Position numbers and translations under genes: made by a program. Of a DNA stretch of 64,000 nt, positions 54,754 to 62,540 are shown one piece after another; position 1 is the stretch's first letter; every line of letters begins with the position of its first letter. The stretch spans positions 62,001 through 126,000 of the forward strand of contig CAWEZO010000007.1 in NCBI GenBank assembly GCA_963813635.1, in the 5' to 3' direction. The notes beneath the pieces were generated by a model. The model had not been told where the DNA came from. It saw nothing but the letters and a program-made list of their open reading frames with translations, and did not search any database. The stretch is from JBBRZM01 sp963813635 (GTDB lineage: Bacteria; Actinomycetota; Acidimicrobiia; IMCC26256; JBBRZM01).

Positions 54754-55030
54754 CGTACGTAACAAGCGTGCGCAGAGGCTGAACGAGAAGGAGATCGCCG
54801 CCCGGCGGGCGAACTCAACGAAGTCGACCGGTCCCCGCTCACTCGAAGGCAAGGACCGAGTGCGTCGGAACGCTCTCCAGCACGACGCGTACGCGCGGGT
54901 CGTCGAAGAACTCGCACCCGAGACGCCGCTCCACTGGTCGATGGCCGAAGACATCGCGGGTCTCGCCTGGCGACAAGCGACTCGTAGAACGCCGGGTCGA
55001 GGGCATGCGCAACCGCTGCGCGGGAACTAG
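54754..55030 (+). pseudogene. Fragment of the KSTGPRTPEGK family
   Basis: The plus strand reads ARRANSTKSTGPRSLEGKDR, RVRRNALQHDAYARVV, a hallmark I recall from a short uncharacterised protein family of bacteria that often sits in variable regions. No start codon or ribosome site is clear and the frame ends after about 85 codons. It opposes the first gene of the unknown operon. Confidence 0.5.
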
Positions 55031-55194
55031 ACGCTCGGCCGCACGTCGGACTCCGAGGTGTAGCCCGGCAAGAGTGAGCCGTCGGACTTGCGGCGCACAC
55101 GGTAGCCGTCCGGGACGATCTCGGCTATCTCGAAACCGCCGACCCACGAGTCGCTGAACTTGGTGTGGACCTCGACCTGATCACCGATTTCCAC
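55027..55194 (-). CDS. Small SH3/Tudor-like basic protein
   Basis: 55 residues: VEIGDQVEVHTKFSDSWVGG, FEIAEIVPDGYRVRRKSDG, SLLPGYTSESDVRPS. The pattern of five short strands with VGDxV at the start is like an SH3 or Tudor barrel. The GTG at 55194 has GGGGAGG eight bases upstream; an ATG at 55227 is a weaker choice. It is divergent from the ParA gene 180 bases away. Function unknown. Confidence 0.6.
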   Translation of the reverse strand: MEIGDQVEVHTKFSDSWVGGFEIAEIVPDGYRVRRKSDGSLLPGYTSESDVRPSV

Positions 55195-55371
55195 CAGCGG
55201 CACCTCCCCTCTCGGGTGCTCGCACATCGGATCGTCGCGCACTTCGCGAGCCATGAGAAGGGGTGTCCGCGGACGCGTCTCCGAGTCGCGAGAGCGAGCC
55301 CAAGGTGACGCGCGGGGTGTGAGTTCGGGTGGCGTTGGGTGCGGGCGTCGTCCACTCGCTACGTTTGCGTG

Positions 55372-55971
55372 ATGATCATGGTGGTGGCTGCACTCAAGGG
55401 CGGGGTCGGCAAGACGACAACGGCGGTGTACCTGGCGGCGCTGGCCGCCGCGAGTCGACGCTCGGTCACGTTGGTTGACGCTGATCCGCAGGCCAGCGCG
55501 GCCGACTGGATCGACGACGCGGAGGACCAAAACTTCGAACGGGTGGATCTCGTCGAAGCGCCCACCGAGCGGCTCTTGGCCAAGGCGCTCGCCGGCATCG
55601 GACGCGACGACGCCGCCATCGTTGATACACCACCAGGCCACGAACGACTCCTGGCCAAAGCACTTGAGGGTGCTGATGTGGTGGTTCTACCCACTCGGGT
55701 GGGCGGGGTCGAGACTCCCCGAGTCGAAGCGGTGCTCGAGATGGTGCCCCGCAAAGTGCCTGTGGGTTTGGTGATCTGCTCGGCGCGGACCTACACCCAC
55801 GATTACCAAGAAGCGATCACCGGGTGGGCCGAAGCCGAGGTGCCACTGTGGGGCAGCGTCCCCGAGCGGGTCTCGATCGCCACCGGTCCCGACAGTTGGC
55901 TCTCCGTCGACGGCCTCGATGCCTACCGCGGGGTGTGGCGCCGCGTACTGCGGGCAGCGCGGGAATCCTGA
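55372..55971 (+). CDS. ParA family ATPase (orphan)
   Basis: 199 residues with the deviant Walker A box ALKGGVGKTTTAVYLAALA, VTLVDADPQASAADWID (A' motif), AAIVDTPPGHERLL (Walker B) and the later VVVLPTRVGGVETPRVEAVL. These ATPases position DNA, plasmids or protein complexes. No ParB gene or parS-like repeat is near, so it may belong to the small-cargo (MinD/ParA-like) group or be left from a lost plasmid or integrative element. ATG at 55372; the frame upstream is not native. Its stop lies two bases from the end of a cut CoxL gene. Confidence 0.88.
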   Translation: MIMVVAALKGGVGKTTTAVYLAALAAASRRSVTLVDADPQASAADWIDDAEDQNFERVDLVEAPTERLLAKALAGIGRDDAAIVDTPPGHERLLAKALEGADVVVLPTRVGGVETPRVEAVLEMVPRKVPVGLVICSARTYTHDYQEAITGWAEAEVPLWGSVPERVSIATGPDSWLSVDGLDAYRGVWRRVLRAARES

Positions 55972-55975
55972 CCGA

Positions 55976-56218
55976 TCACAAACCGACACCGGGATTGAGA
56001 TCAGCGGCGGTGAACACGGCGCGCACACCCGGCACCGCGCGCGCGGCGGTCGTGTCGATGCTGCGGCTGCGGGCTCGCGCGAAGGGGCTCCGCACGAAGC
56101 AGGCATGCCGCATGCCGGGACGGGTGATGTCGTCGACGAACGTGCCACGGCCCCGCAGCAGCCGCGCGTCCTCGACGCGGCGGACGCGGGCCCCGATGTC
56201 GCGCGCCGCGGTGGTCAC
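55976..56218 (-). pseudogene. CoxL/xanthine-dehydrogenase-type molybdenum hydroxylase, N-terminal 80 residues
   Basis: Begins with GTG at 56218 overlapping the stop of the LLM oxidoreductase by three bases, and reads VRRVEDARLLRGRGTFVDDI, RPGMRHACFVRSPFARAR and AVPGVRAVFTAADLNP, the normal opening of the large Mo subunit of 750 or more residues. A stop after about 80 codons coincides with the end of the ParA gene on the other strand, so the rest was replaced when that segment arrived or a deletion joined them. Confidence 0.8.
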
Positions 56219-57195
56219 GTTCCGGCGAGGCGTTTGATCACTGGCGCGAGCACCTCGGGTCGTGCGTCGATCGGCGCCGAGAAATAGCTGATGCCATACC
56301 GAGCGCGGGTCTCGACGAGCTTCCCGCACACATCGTCGAGCGAACCGACGGCGACGATCGGAGACTTCCGCAGATCCTCCGGGTCGAACGCGACGCGAGC
56401 CCCGCCCATCCGCTCGGTCACCATCGCGATGCGGTCGGCAAAGTCGTTCAGGTGCTCTGCCGGCTGGTCGGTGACTGCGCACTCCAGCAACTGGGCACTG
56501 AGCTCGATCTCGTCGAACCGGCTCCCGGAGGCGTCGCGAATCCAGCCGATCTTGTCCCCGACCGCCTCGGCGGAGAGCTGCGACGCGTCGAGCAGCGACT
56601 TGCCGCCGGGGTTGCTCGGCATCAGCTGCACGATGTCGGCGTGCCGCGCCGCGACCGACAGCACCAACCTGGCGCCTCCCCCGATCATGATCGGCGGCCG
56701 CGGTTGCTGCACCGGTCTCGGGACGCCGCGGAGCTCGTTGACCCGGTAGTGCTCGCCAGCGAAGCTGAACGGTCCCTCCGAGAAGAGGCCCTTGAGGATG
56801 ATCGCCGTCTCCTCGAGGCGCGCGATGCGGACGGGGGCGGGGTCGAAGCGCATTCCTGCGTCCTCGTACTCCTGCCGTAGCCAGCCGGCGCCGAGACCGA
56901 CCTGGAGGCGTCCTTCGGACAGAACGTCGAGGGTCGCGAGCTCCTTGGCGAGCATCGCGGGCTCACGGAAGTCCTGAGCGAGCACCGTCTGCGTGATCCG
57001 CAGCGTCGTCGTCGCGTCGGCGACGGCCTGGCCCGCAATGAGCGGCGCGAAGGGACGCACGAAGTGGTCGGCGAGCCCGAATGTCGAGTAGCCGAGCGCC
57101 TCGACGGTGCGCGCCGAGTCGAGGAGCTTCTCGCGCTTCGACGATGCGCCGCCCGTAAACCCGAACCGGAACGGGCGAACGGTCGTGGTAATCAT
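56215..57195 (-). CDS. LLM-class F420-dependent oxidoreductase
   Basis: 326 residues of the luciferase-like TIM barrel. FRFGFTGGASSKREKLLDSA, ALGYSTFGLADHF near residue 35, ITQTVLAQDFREPAMLAKEL, SEGRLQVGLGAGW near residue 95 and PPIMIGGGARLVLSVAARHA near residue 165 are the expected blocks. It probably uses coenzyme F420 in hydride transfer; the substrate is unknown. ATG at 57195. Its stop overlaps the start of the truncated CoxL gene, so these were one operon. Divergent-type layout with TetR 59 bases upstream on the same strand. Confidence 0.9.
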   Translation of the reverse strand: MITTTVRPFRFGFTGGASSKREKLLDSARTVEALGYSTFGLADHFVRPFAPLIAGQAVADATTTLRITQTVLAQDFREPAMLAKELATLDVLSEGRLQVGLGAGWLRQEYEDAGMRFDPAPVRIARLEETAIILKGLFSEGPFSFAGEHYRVNELRGVPRPVQQPRPPIMIGGGARLVLSVAARHADIVQLMPSNPGGKSLLDASQLSAEAVGDKIGWIRDASGSRFDEIELSAQLLECAVTDQPAEHLNDFADRIAMVTERMGGARVAFDPEDLRKSPIVAVGSLDDVCGKLVETRARYGISYFSAPIDARPEVLAPVIKRLAGT

Positions 57196-57253
57196 GTCGT
57201 CGCTCCCGCACGAGAAGTGGAGCGACCGTTCTAACTTAGAAGCAGGTGCAGGG

Positions 57254-57847
57254 TCAAGGAGCGCGGCGCGCGGCTCGCGTCGCCTCGAGCCGGTCGAGCA
57301 GCCGCGCCATCGCCGCTGAGGCTTCCTCCTGGGCGGTGTCGAACGCCGCCGCCTGGTCGTGCGCCATCACGAATCCCATGCCCTGGACCGCCGACGCCAC
57401 GAGCGCCGGGGGGAACTGCTCCCGGTCGATGTCATAGTCGTCGAGCAGCGCGTCGAGGGCCTCGAGCTGCATGCGGCGGACCTGGCGGGCGAACGACGCG
57501 GTCTCCGCCTGCAGAGCGGGACGGTGATTCGCAGCCGCGGTGAGCTCCACGAGCAGCGCATTTCCTCGCCGGTCGGAAACCAGCTGCCACCAAGCCCGGA
57601 GTGGCTCCGGCGACGCGAGCGCGTCGGCCAGCCGGGCCACACTTCGCTCCCCGTGGCGACGGACGACGGCGATGAACAGATCGTCGATCGTGCCGAAGTG
57701 GTAGTGAAGCTTGATCCCTGCCTCGGCCTCCACCCGGCGCGACGTCACGGCGGCGTAGCCGTCCTTCAGCATGATCTGCTCCGCGGCGTCGAGGAGCCGG
57801 CGACGCTTCTCCGGCGTCGCAGAGCGGGGGCGGCGGGGCTGCACCAC
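57254..57847 (-). CDS. TetR family transcriptional regulator
   Basis: 197 residues. ATPEKRRRLLDAAEQIMLKD leads into the helix-turn-helix YAAVTSRRVEAEAGIKLHYHF, with the typical YHFGTIDDLF. The C-terminal domain (RRMQLEALDALLDDYDIDRE) binds an unknown ligand. GTG at 57847. It faces the SDR-P450 operon, and a partly symmetric 24-bp sequence lies in the 71-base gap. It likely represses itself and that operon. Confidence 0.9.
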   Translation of the reverse strand: MVQPRRPRSATPEKRRRLLDAAEQIMLKDGYAAVTSRRVEAEAGIKLHYHFGTIDDLFIAVVRRHGERSVARLADALASPEPLRAWWQLVSDRRGNALLVELTAAANHRPALQAETASFARQVRRMQLEALDALLDDYDIDREQFPPALVASAVQGMGFVMAHDQAAAFDTAQEEASAAMARLLDRLEATRAARRAP

Positions 57848-57882
57848 GTTGATATCTTTAGCCGATCAGGGCTCATCCAAAG

Positions 57883-57906
57883 AAAGTAGAGCACTCGCTT
57901 CACTTT
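57883..57906. promoter_or_regulatory. Imperfect 24-bp palindrome, candidate TetR operator
   Basis: Arms AAAGTAGAGC and GCTTCACTTT match at eight of ten positions when reverse-complemented, with a 4-base centre. It lies between the tetR start and the SDR start, in the right place for a divergent operator. Confidence 0.5.
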
Positions 57907-57918
57907 GTGGTGTAGAAC

Positions 57919-58674
57919 ATGGCCATGGGTGAACTCGAGGGGAAGGTCGCCGTCATCACCGGTGCCGGGTCGGGCATGGCACGGACCACGGCCACGGTGT
58001 TCGTGCGCGAGGGCGCCAAAGTGCTCGGCGCCGACATCAGCGGCCGGGAGAAGGAGACGGCCCAGGAGCTGGGTGACGCGTTCGTGCCGTTTCACGCGGA
58101 CGTGTCCAAGGAGGAGGACGTCGAGGCGATGTTCGCCGCCGCCCTCGACGCGTTCGGCAAGGTCGACGTGGCGTGCAACGTGGCCGGCATCGCCGGTCAC
58201 GGGAAGGTCGCCGATGCAACGGTCGAGGAGTACGAGCGGATCATGAGCGTGAACCTGCTCGGCGTGATCCTCGGCACGAAGCACGCGGTGCGGACGATGC
58301 TGCCGACCGGCGGTGGCGTCATCTTGAACTGGTCTTCTACCGGCGGGATGAACGGATCGCGCCAGCCCGTCGGCATCTACAGCGCGTCGAAGGCAGGAGT
58401 GATCGCGTACACGAAGCAGGCCGCCATCGAGTACGGCCGGAAGGGCATCCGCGCGAACGCCATCTGCCCGGGGCTGACCGTGACCGAGCTCGCCGGCGGC
58501 CGCGAGGCGATCGAGAAGTTCCCGGCGCTGCTGCAGGGCGCGCCGATGGGTCGCGCCGCCGAGCCCGAGGAGATCGCCGAGGTCGCCTGCTTCCTCGCGT
58601 CCGACCGGGCGTCGTTCGTCACGGGCGCCGTCATTCCGATCGACGGCGGGATCACTGCCACCATGCCTTCGTGA
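57919..58674 (+). CDS. Short-chain dehydrogenase/reductase
   Basis: 251 residues of a classical SDR. VAVITGAGSGMARTTATVF binds NAD(P), VDVACNVAGIAGHG is the NNAG-like position (NVAG), VILNWSSTGG carries the catalytic serine and YSASKAGVIAYTKQ the YxxxK pair; ICPGLTVTELAGG and VIPIDGGIT close the fold. It acts on a hydroxy or keto group of an unknown substrate. First ATG at 57919, another two codons later. P450 follows nine bases later in the same operon. Confidence 0.93.
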   Translation: MAMGELEGKVAVITGAGSGMARTTATVFVREGAKVLGADISGREKETAQELGDAFVPFHADVSKEEDVEAMFAAALDAFGKVDVACNVAGIAGHGKVADATVEEYERIMSVNLLGVILGTKHAVRTMLPTGGGVILNWSSTGGMNGSRQPVGIYSASKAGVIAYTKQAAIEYGRKGIRANAICPGLTVTELAGGREAIEKFPALLQGAPMGRAAEPEEIAEVACFLASDRASFVTGAVIPIDGGITATMPS

Positions 58675-58682
58675 GGTCGACC

Positions 58683-59873
58683 ATGCCAAACACCGCGGTG
58701 TACTTCGATCCCTACGACGTCGACATCAACGCCGACCCGTACCCGGTGTACGAGCGGCTTCGGGAGGAAGCGCCCGTCTACTACAACGAGCGCTACGACT
58801 TCTGGGCCCTGTCGCGCTACGACGACGTGCACCAGGCGCACGTCGACTGGCAGACGTTCTCCAACACGCGCAGCGACATCCTCGACGTCATCAAGGCGGG
58901 CGTCGAGCTGCCGCCGGGCGTGATCCTCTTCGAGGACCCGCCCATTCACACCATGCACCGCGGCCTCATGTCGCGGATCTTCACGCCCCGTCGAGTCGCG
59001 GAGCTCGAGGACCAGATCCGAGCGTTCTGCGTCCGGTGCCTCGACCCGCTCGTCGGCGCCGGCGGCTTCGACATCGTCGCCGAACTGGGCGCGATCATGC
59101 CGATGCGGGTCATCGGCATGCTGCTCGGCATCCCCGAGCAGGATCAGCTCGCCGTCCGGGACAAGACCGACGCCAACCTCCGCACCACGCCGGGCAAGCC
59201 CATGGCGGTGAAGCAAGAGGAGGTCACCAACAGCGCCATGTTCGCCGACTACATCGCCTGGCGCGCCGAGCATCCCTCCGACGACCTCATGACCCACCTC
59301 CTCAACGCCGAATTCGAGGACGAGCACGGCGAACGGCGCACGCTCACGCGGCAGGAGGTGCTCACCTATGCGGCCGTGATCGCCGGTGCCGGAAACGAGA
59401 CGACCGGCCGGCTGATCGGCTGGCTCGCCAAGGTGCTGGCCGAGCACCCCGACCAGCGCCGCGCCGTCGTCGAAGACCGGTCACTGCTGCCCAACATCAT
59501 CGACGAGACGCTGCGGTTCGAGCCGACCGGTCACGCCAGCGCGCGGTACGTGATGCAGGACGTCGAGTACTACGGCACCACCATTCCTACCGGCAGCGCC
59601 GTGCTGCTGATCATGGCGTCGGCGAACCGCGACCCGCGCAAGTTCGAGCACCCGGAGGTCTACGACATCTTCCGAGACGACCTCCAGCACCTGACCTTCG
59701 GCTACGGCCTCCACTACTGCCTGGGTGCGAGCCTCGCCCGGCTCGAGGGTCGCGTGGCGCTCGACGAGATCCTGAACCGCTGGCCGGAGTGGGACGTGGA
59801 CTACGACAACGTCGAGCTGGCGCCGACGTCAACGATGCGGGGCTGGGAGCGCATGCCGGTGGTCGTCCGATGA
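58683..59873 (+). CDS. Cytochrome P450
   Basis: 396 residues, soluble bacterial type. AVIAGAGNETTGRLIGWLAK is the I-helix oxygen-binding region, ETLRFEPTGHASARYVM the K-helix ExxR, and LTFGYGLHYCLGASLAR the haem loop with the cysteine ligand. LRTTPGKPM and ANRDPRKFEHPEVYDI fit CYP families of actinobacteria that hydroxylate terpenes, steroids or fatty acids. Electron-transfer partners (ferredoxin, reductase) are not in the window. ATG at 58683. Its stop overlaps the start of the second binding protein (ATGATGA). Confidence 0.93.
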   Translation: MPNTAVYFDPYDVDINADPYPVYERLREEAPVYYNERYDFWALSRYDDVHQAHVDWQTFSNTRSDILDVIKAGVELPPGVILFEDPPIHTMHRGLMSRIFTPRRVAELEDQIRAFCVRCLDPLVGAGGFDIVAELGAIMPMRVIGMLLGIPEQDQLAVRDKTDANLRTTPGKPMAVKQEEVTNSAMFADYIAWRAEHPSDDLMTHLLNAEFEDEHGERRTLTRQEVLTYAAVIAGAGNETTGRLIGWLAKVLAEHPDQRRAVVEDRSLLPNIIDETLRFEPTGHASARYVMQDVEYYGTTIPTGSAVLLIMASANRDPRKFEHPEVYDIFRDDLQHLTFGYGLHYCLGASLARLEGRVALDEILNRWPEWDVDYDNVELAPTSTMRGWERMPVVVR

Positions 59874-61222
59874 TGGACAGCACGGAACGCGTCGTCGTCT
59901 CGAACGACACGCACATCGGGCCGCGGCTGGGCTATGGCGGCTGGCGGCGAGCGGTCGTTGGCGTGCTCGCCGCGGTGGTGCTCGTATCGGCGTGCGGCAG
60001 CAGCGGTAGCTCGAACAGCAAGGCGAGCGGGACCAGCGGGTCGTCGACCACGGCCTCCAAGGGCGTGAGCTCGTCCAGCGCCGCGAAGCTGCTCCTGGGA
60101 GCGCCGAAGCAGGCCACGGGTGAGCCGGTCAAGGTCGGTGTCATCAGCGACGGCCGCAACCCCACGCAGGACAACTCGATCGAGGGGGACGTCGCGAAGG
60201 AGACGTTCGCCTACCTCGACGGTTACGGCGGTATCGGCGGCCGGCCGGTCAAGGTGTACATCTGTGAGACCCACGGCGATCCGGGCGGCGCCACCGACTG
60301 TGCCAACCAGATGATCCAGAACGGCGTCGTGGCCGTGGTGATCGGCCAGAGCGCCGTGGTGACGAACGTCTACACGCCGTTGCACGCCGCCCACATACCG
60401 ACGTTCCTGTACGGGGTTTTCGACAAGACCGTTCTGGGTGACACCACCTCGACGTTCGCCCTCGGGAACCCCTTCTCCGCGTCGTCCGACCTGCCGATCG
60501 CCGTGGCCAAGGCGAACAAGATCAAGAAGGTCGCCATCGCAGTGATCGATGTTCCGGCGGCGACGTCGTTCTGGGAATCGGAGGGCCCGGCGCAGTTCAA
60601 GAAGGCGGGAATCGGCCTGCAGGTCGTGCGGATCCCGGTCGGCGCCGCCGACGTGACGCCGCAGATGCAGCGCATCGCGTCGAGCGGCGTGGGGCTGGTG
60701 CACACGATCGGCGCCAATACCACGTGCATCGCGGTGCTGAACGGCCTCCACGCCGTCGGCTACACCGGTAAAGTCTCGACCTTAACGAACTGCATCGACG
60801 CCTCGACCCGCAAGGCGGTCCCCGTCTCCGTCCTGAAGGGCGTCTACGAGTGGTCGACGGCGCCGATCGGCGACCCGACCGATCCCGGCCTCGCGATCTA
60901 CGAGAAGGAGATCGCCCCGAAGGTGAAGGGTCATGTCGATCCCGGCACCGCGGGGGAGCTCATGTTCATCAGCATCATGGGATTCCACGTCGCACTCGAA
61001 GGGATCACGGGTGCCATCACGCCGCAGAACGTCATCGCGACCATCAAGAAGATGCCGTCGAAGCTGCGCCCGGGCGGCGGCGGCCTCCACTTCCGGTGCA
61101 ACGGCAAGGCAGTTTCCGGGAATCCGGCGCTGTGCGAACCAGGCGGGCTGGTCACGCAGCTCGACGACAAGGGCCAGCCGACGGTGTACAAGCCGGTCGG
61201 CGACACGCCGATCAAGGACTGA
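59870..61222 (+). CDS. Branched-chain amino-acid-type solute-binding lipoprotein, copy 2
   Basis: 450 residues, with lipobox VSAC near residue 45 and the same fold as the gene at 26548. The two DNA copies are alike from GGCTATGGCGGCTGG onwards; the first 20-odd residues differ, so the duplicated block begins inside the signal peptide. The protein overlaps the P450 stop and is therefore fused to that operon. FWESEGPAQFKKAGIGLQ and GANTTCIAVLNGLHAVGYTG are identical or nearly identical to copy 1. No ABC permease is nearby. It may supply the substrate of the P450-SDR pathway, but that is inference. Confidence 0.88.
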   Translation: MMDSTERVVVSNDTHIGPRLGYGGWRRAVVGVLAAVVLVSACGSSGSSNSKASGTSGSSTTASKGVSSSSAAKLLLGAPKQATGEPVKVGVISDGRNPTQDNSIEGDVAKETFAYLDGYGGIGGRPVKVYICETHGDPGGATDCANQMIQNGVVAVVIGQSAVVTNVYTPLHAAHIPTFLYGVFDKTVLGDTTSTFALGNPFSASSDLPIAVAKANKIKKVAIAVIDVPAATSFWESEGPAQFKKAGIGLQVVRIPVGAADVTPQMQRIASSGVGLVHTIGANTTCIAVLNGLHAVGYTGKVSTLTNCIDASTRKAVPVSVLKGVYEWSTAPIGDPTDPGLAIYEKEIAPKVKGHVDPGTAGELMFISIMGFHVALEGITGAITPQNVIATIKKMPSKLRPGGGGLHFRCNGKAVSGNPALCEPGGLVTQLDDKGQPTVYKPVGDTPIKD

Positions 61223-61289
61223 GAGGACTAATCAGCATCGGGATCGCCGCTGCGACCCGGGAGCGCCGGGCCGCGGCCGGAGGTAGGAG

Positions 61290-61693
61290 CGCCGCGGGGA
61301 GACGTCGATGATCTGAACGTGCTGGTCGATCGCCCGATAGACGGAGCGCCAGCGGCCGGCGACCTTGACGTAGGTCTCGTCCACGAACCAGCGATCGCGG
61401 ACCGTGTGCCGACCGGGCCCGGCTGCGTCTGCCGAGCGGTGTGAAGCGCTGCACCCACCGGTACACGGTGACGTGGTCCACCTCGATCCCCACGCTCGCC
61501 CAGAAGTTCTTCGACGTCGCGGGAGGAGAGCCCGTACCGCAGGTACCACCGCAGGGCGAGGACGATGATCTTGGGCGGGAACCGAAAACCCTTGAAGGCT
61601 GAGCTTGGCACTTCGGGCATCGGACGAGAACCGCGAGGCATCATCCCGCCACCCTCACCGCCCACCTCGACTCTCCGCCAATGCAACAGTCCC
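61290..61693 (-). mobile_element. IS6-family remnant J: N-terminal half with inverted repeat
   Basis: The outer end (61677-61693), read inward, is GGGACTGTTGCATTGGC. The transposase reads FKGFRFPPKIIVLALRWYL, RYGLSSRDVEELLGERG, then after a slip DRWFVDETYVKVAGRWRSVY and AIDQHVQIIDV, and breaks off at 61297, where it meets the flank shared with the binding-protein duplication. The IS end begins one base after the stop codon of the SDR gene at 61695. Confidence 0.85.
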
Positions 61694-61694
61694 A

Positions 61695-62540
61695 TCACGA
61701 GTGTTCCATGCGGTCGAACGCCGCCTCGAGCGCGGCCTGGCGCGCGTGATACGCCGCGCGGTACTCGCCGTGCGTGATCAGGTACGGCTCGTTCGCGAGC
61801 AGGTCGGTGAGCAGGTTGCGGATCGCGTACTCCGCTGTCACCACGTGCTCATCGCCGATGCTGCGGCTCGACAACATCGCGTCGATGTCGTCGGGCGCGA
61901 TGACCCACTCGCCGATCTTGGCGGGCCGGGCGAGCTTGCTGCTCTCGAGGTGCCGCGTGCTCATCCCCGCCGGGAACACGAGCATCACGCCGATTCCCTC
62001 GTCCGCGAGCTCAAGACGCAGGGTCTCCCCGTACCCGTACACGGCGTCCTTCGTCGCCGTGTACGCAGCGAGCCGAACGCCCGGGATCAGTGCGCCGGAC
62101 GAGGCCGTGAGCACGATGCGCCGGAAGCCCTCACGCTCGCGGATGAGCGGCAGGAAGGACGCGACCGTACGCACCGTGCCCAGCACGTTGACGTTGACCA
62201 CCCACTGCCAGTCGTCCTCGGTGAGGCGGTCGATCGCGCCGAACTGCTGCACGCCGACGTTCGCGCAGAGCACGTCGCAGCCGCCGAGCACGCGGGCGAC
62301 CTCATCGGCGGCCGTGTCGACGGATGCCGTGTCGCCCACGTCCACGCGCAGCCCGACGGTCGGGACACCGAAGTCCTCGGCGAGCGTCGCCGCGGTGGCC
62401 GCGGCGTTCGCCTCGTCGATGTCAAGCGCGGCCACCGCCATCCCGGCACCGGCGAACTCCCGGCACATGGCCGCCCCGAGACCAGACCCGCCGCCAGTCA
62501 CGACGGCGATCCGACCATGCAGGTCATCGAGCCCAGTCAT
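61695..62540 (-). CDS. Short-chain dehydrogenase/reductase
   Basis: 281 residues. IAVVTGGGSGLGAAMCREFA binds NAD(P), VLCANVGVQQFGA is the NAG position (CANVG), RIVLTASSGALIPGV carries the catalytic serine and YTATKDAVYGYGETL the YxxxK. The longer C-terminal part resembles actinobacterial SDRs involved in lipid or terpene metabolism. ATG at 62540 overlaps the stop of the LLM gene (ATGA), so the two are coupled. An IS6 end abuts the stop codon. Confidence 0.92.
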   Translation of the reverse strand: MTGLDDLHGRIAVVTGGGSGLGAAMCREFAGAGMAVAALDIDEANAAATAATLAEDFGVPTVGLRVDVGDTASVDTAADEVARVLGGCDVLCANVGVQQFGAIDRLTEDDWQWVVNVNVLGTVRTVASFLPLIREREGFRRIVLTASSGALIPGVRLAAYTATKDAVYGYGETLRLELADEGIGVMLVFPAGMSTRHLESSKLARPAKIGEWVIAPDDIDAMLSSRSIGDEHVVTAEYAIRNLLTDLLANEPYLITHGEYRAAYHARQAALEAAFDRMEHS

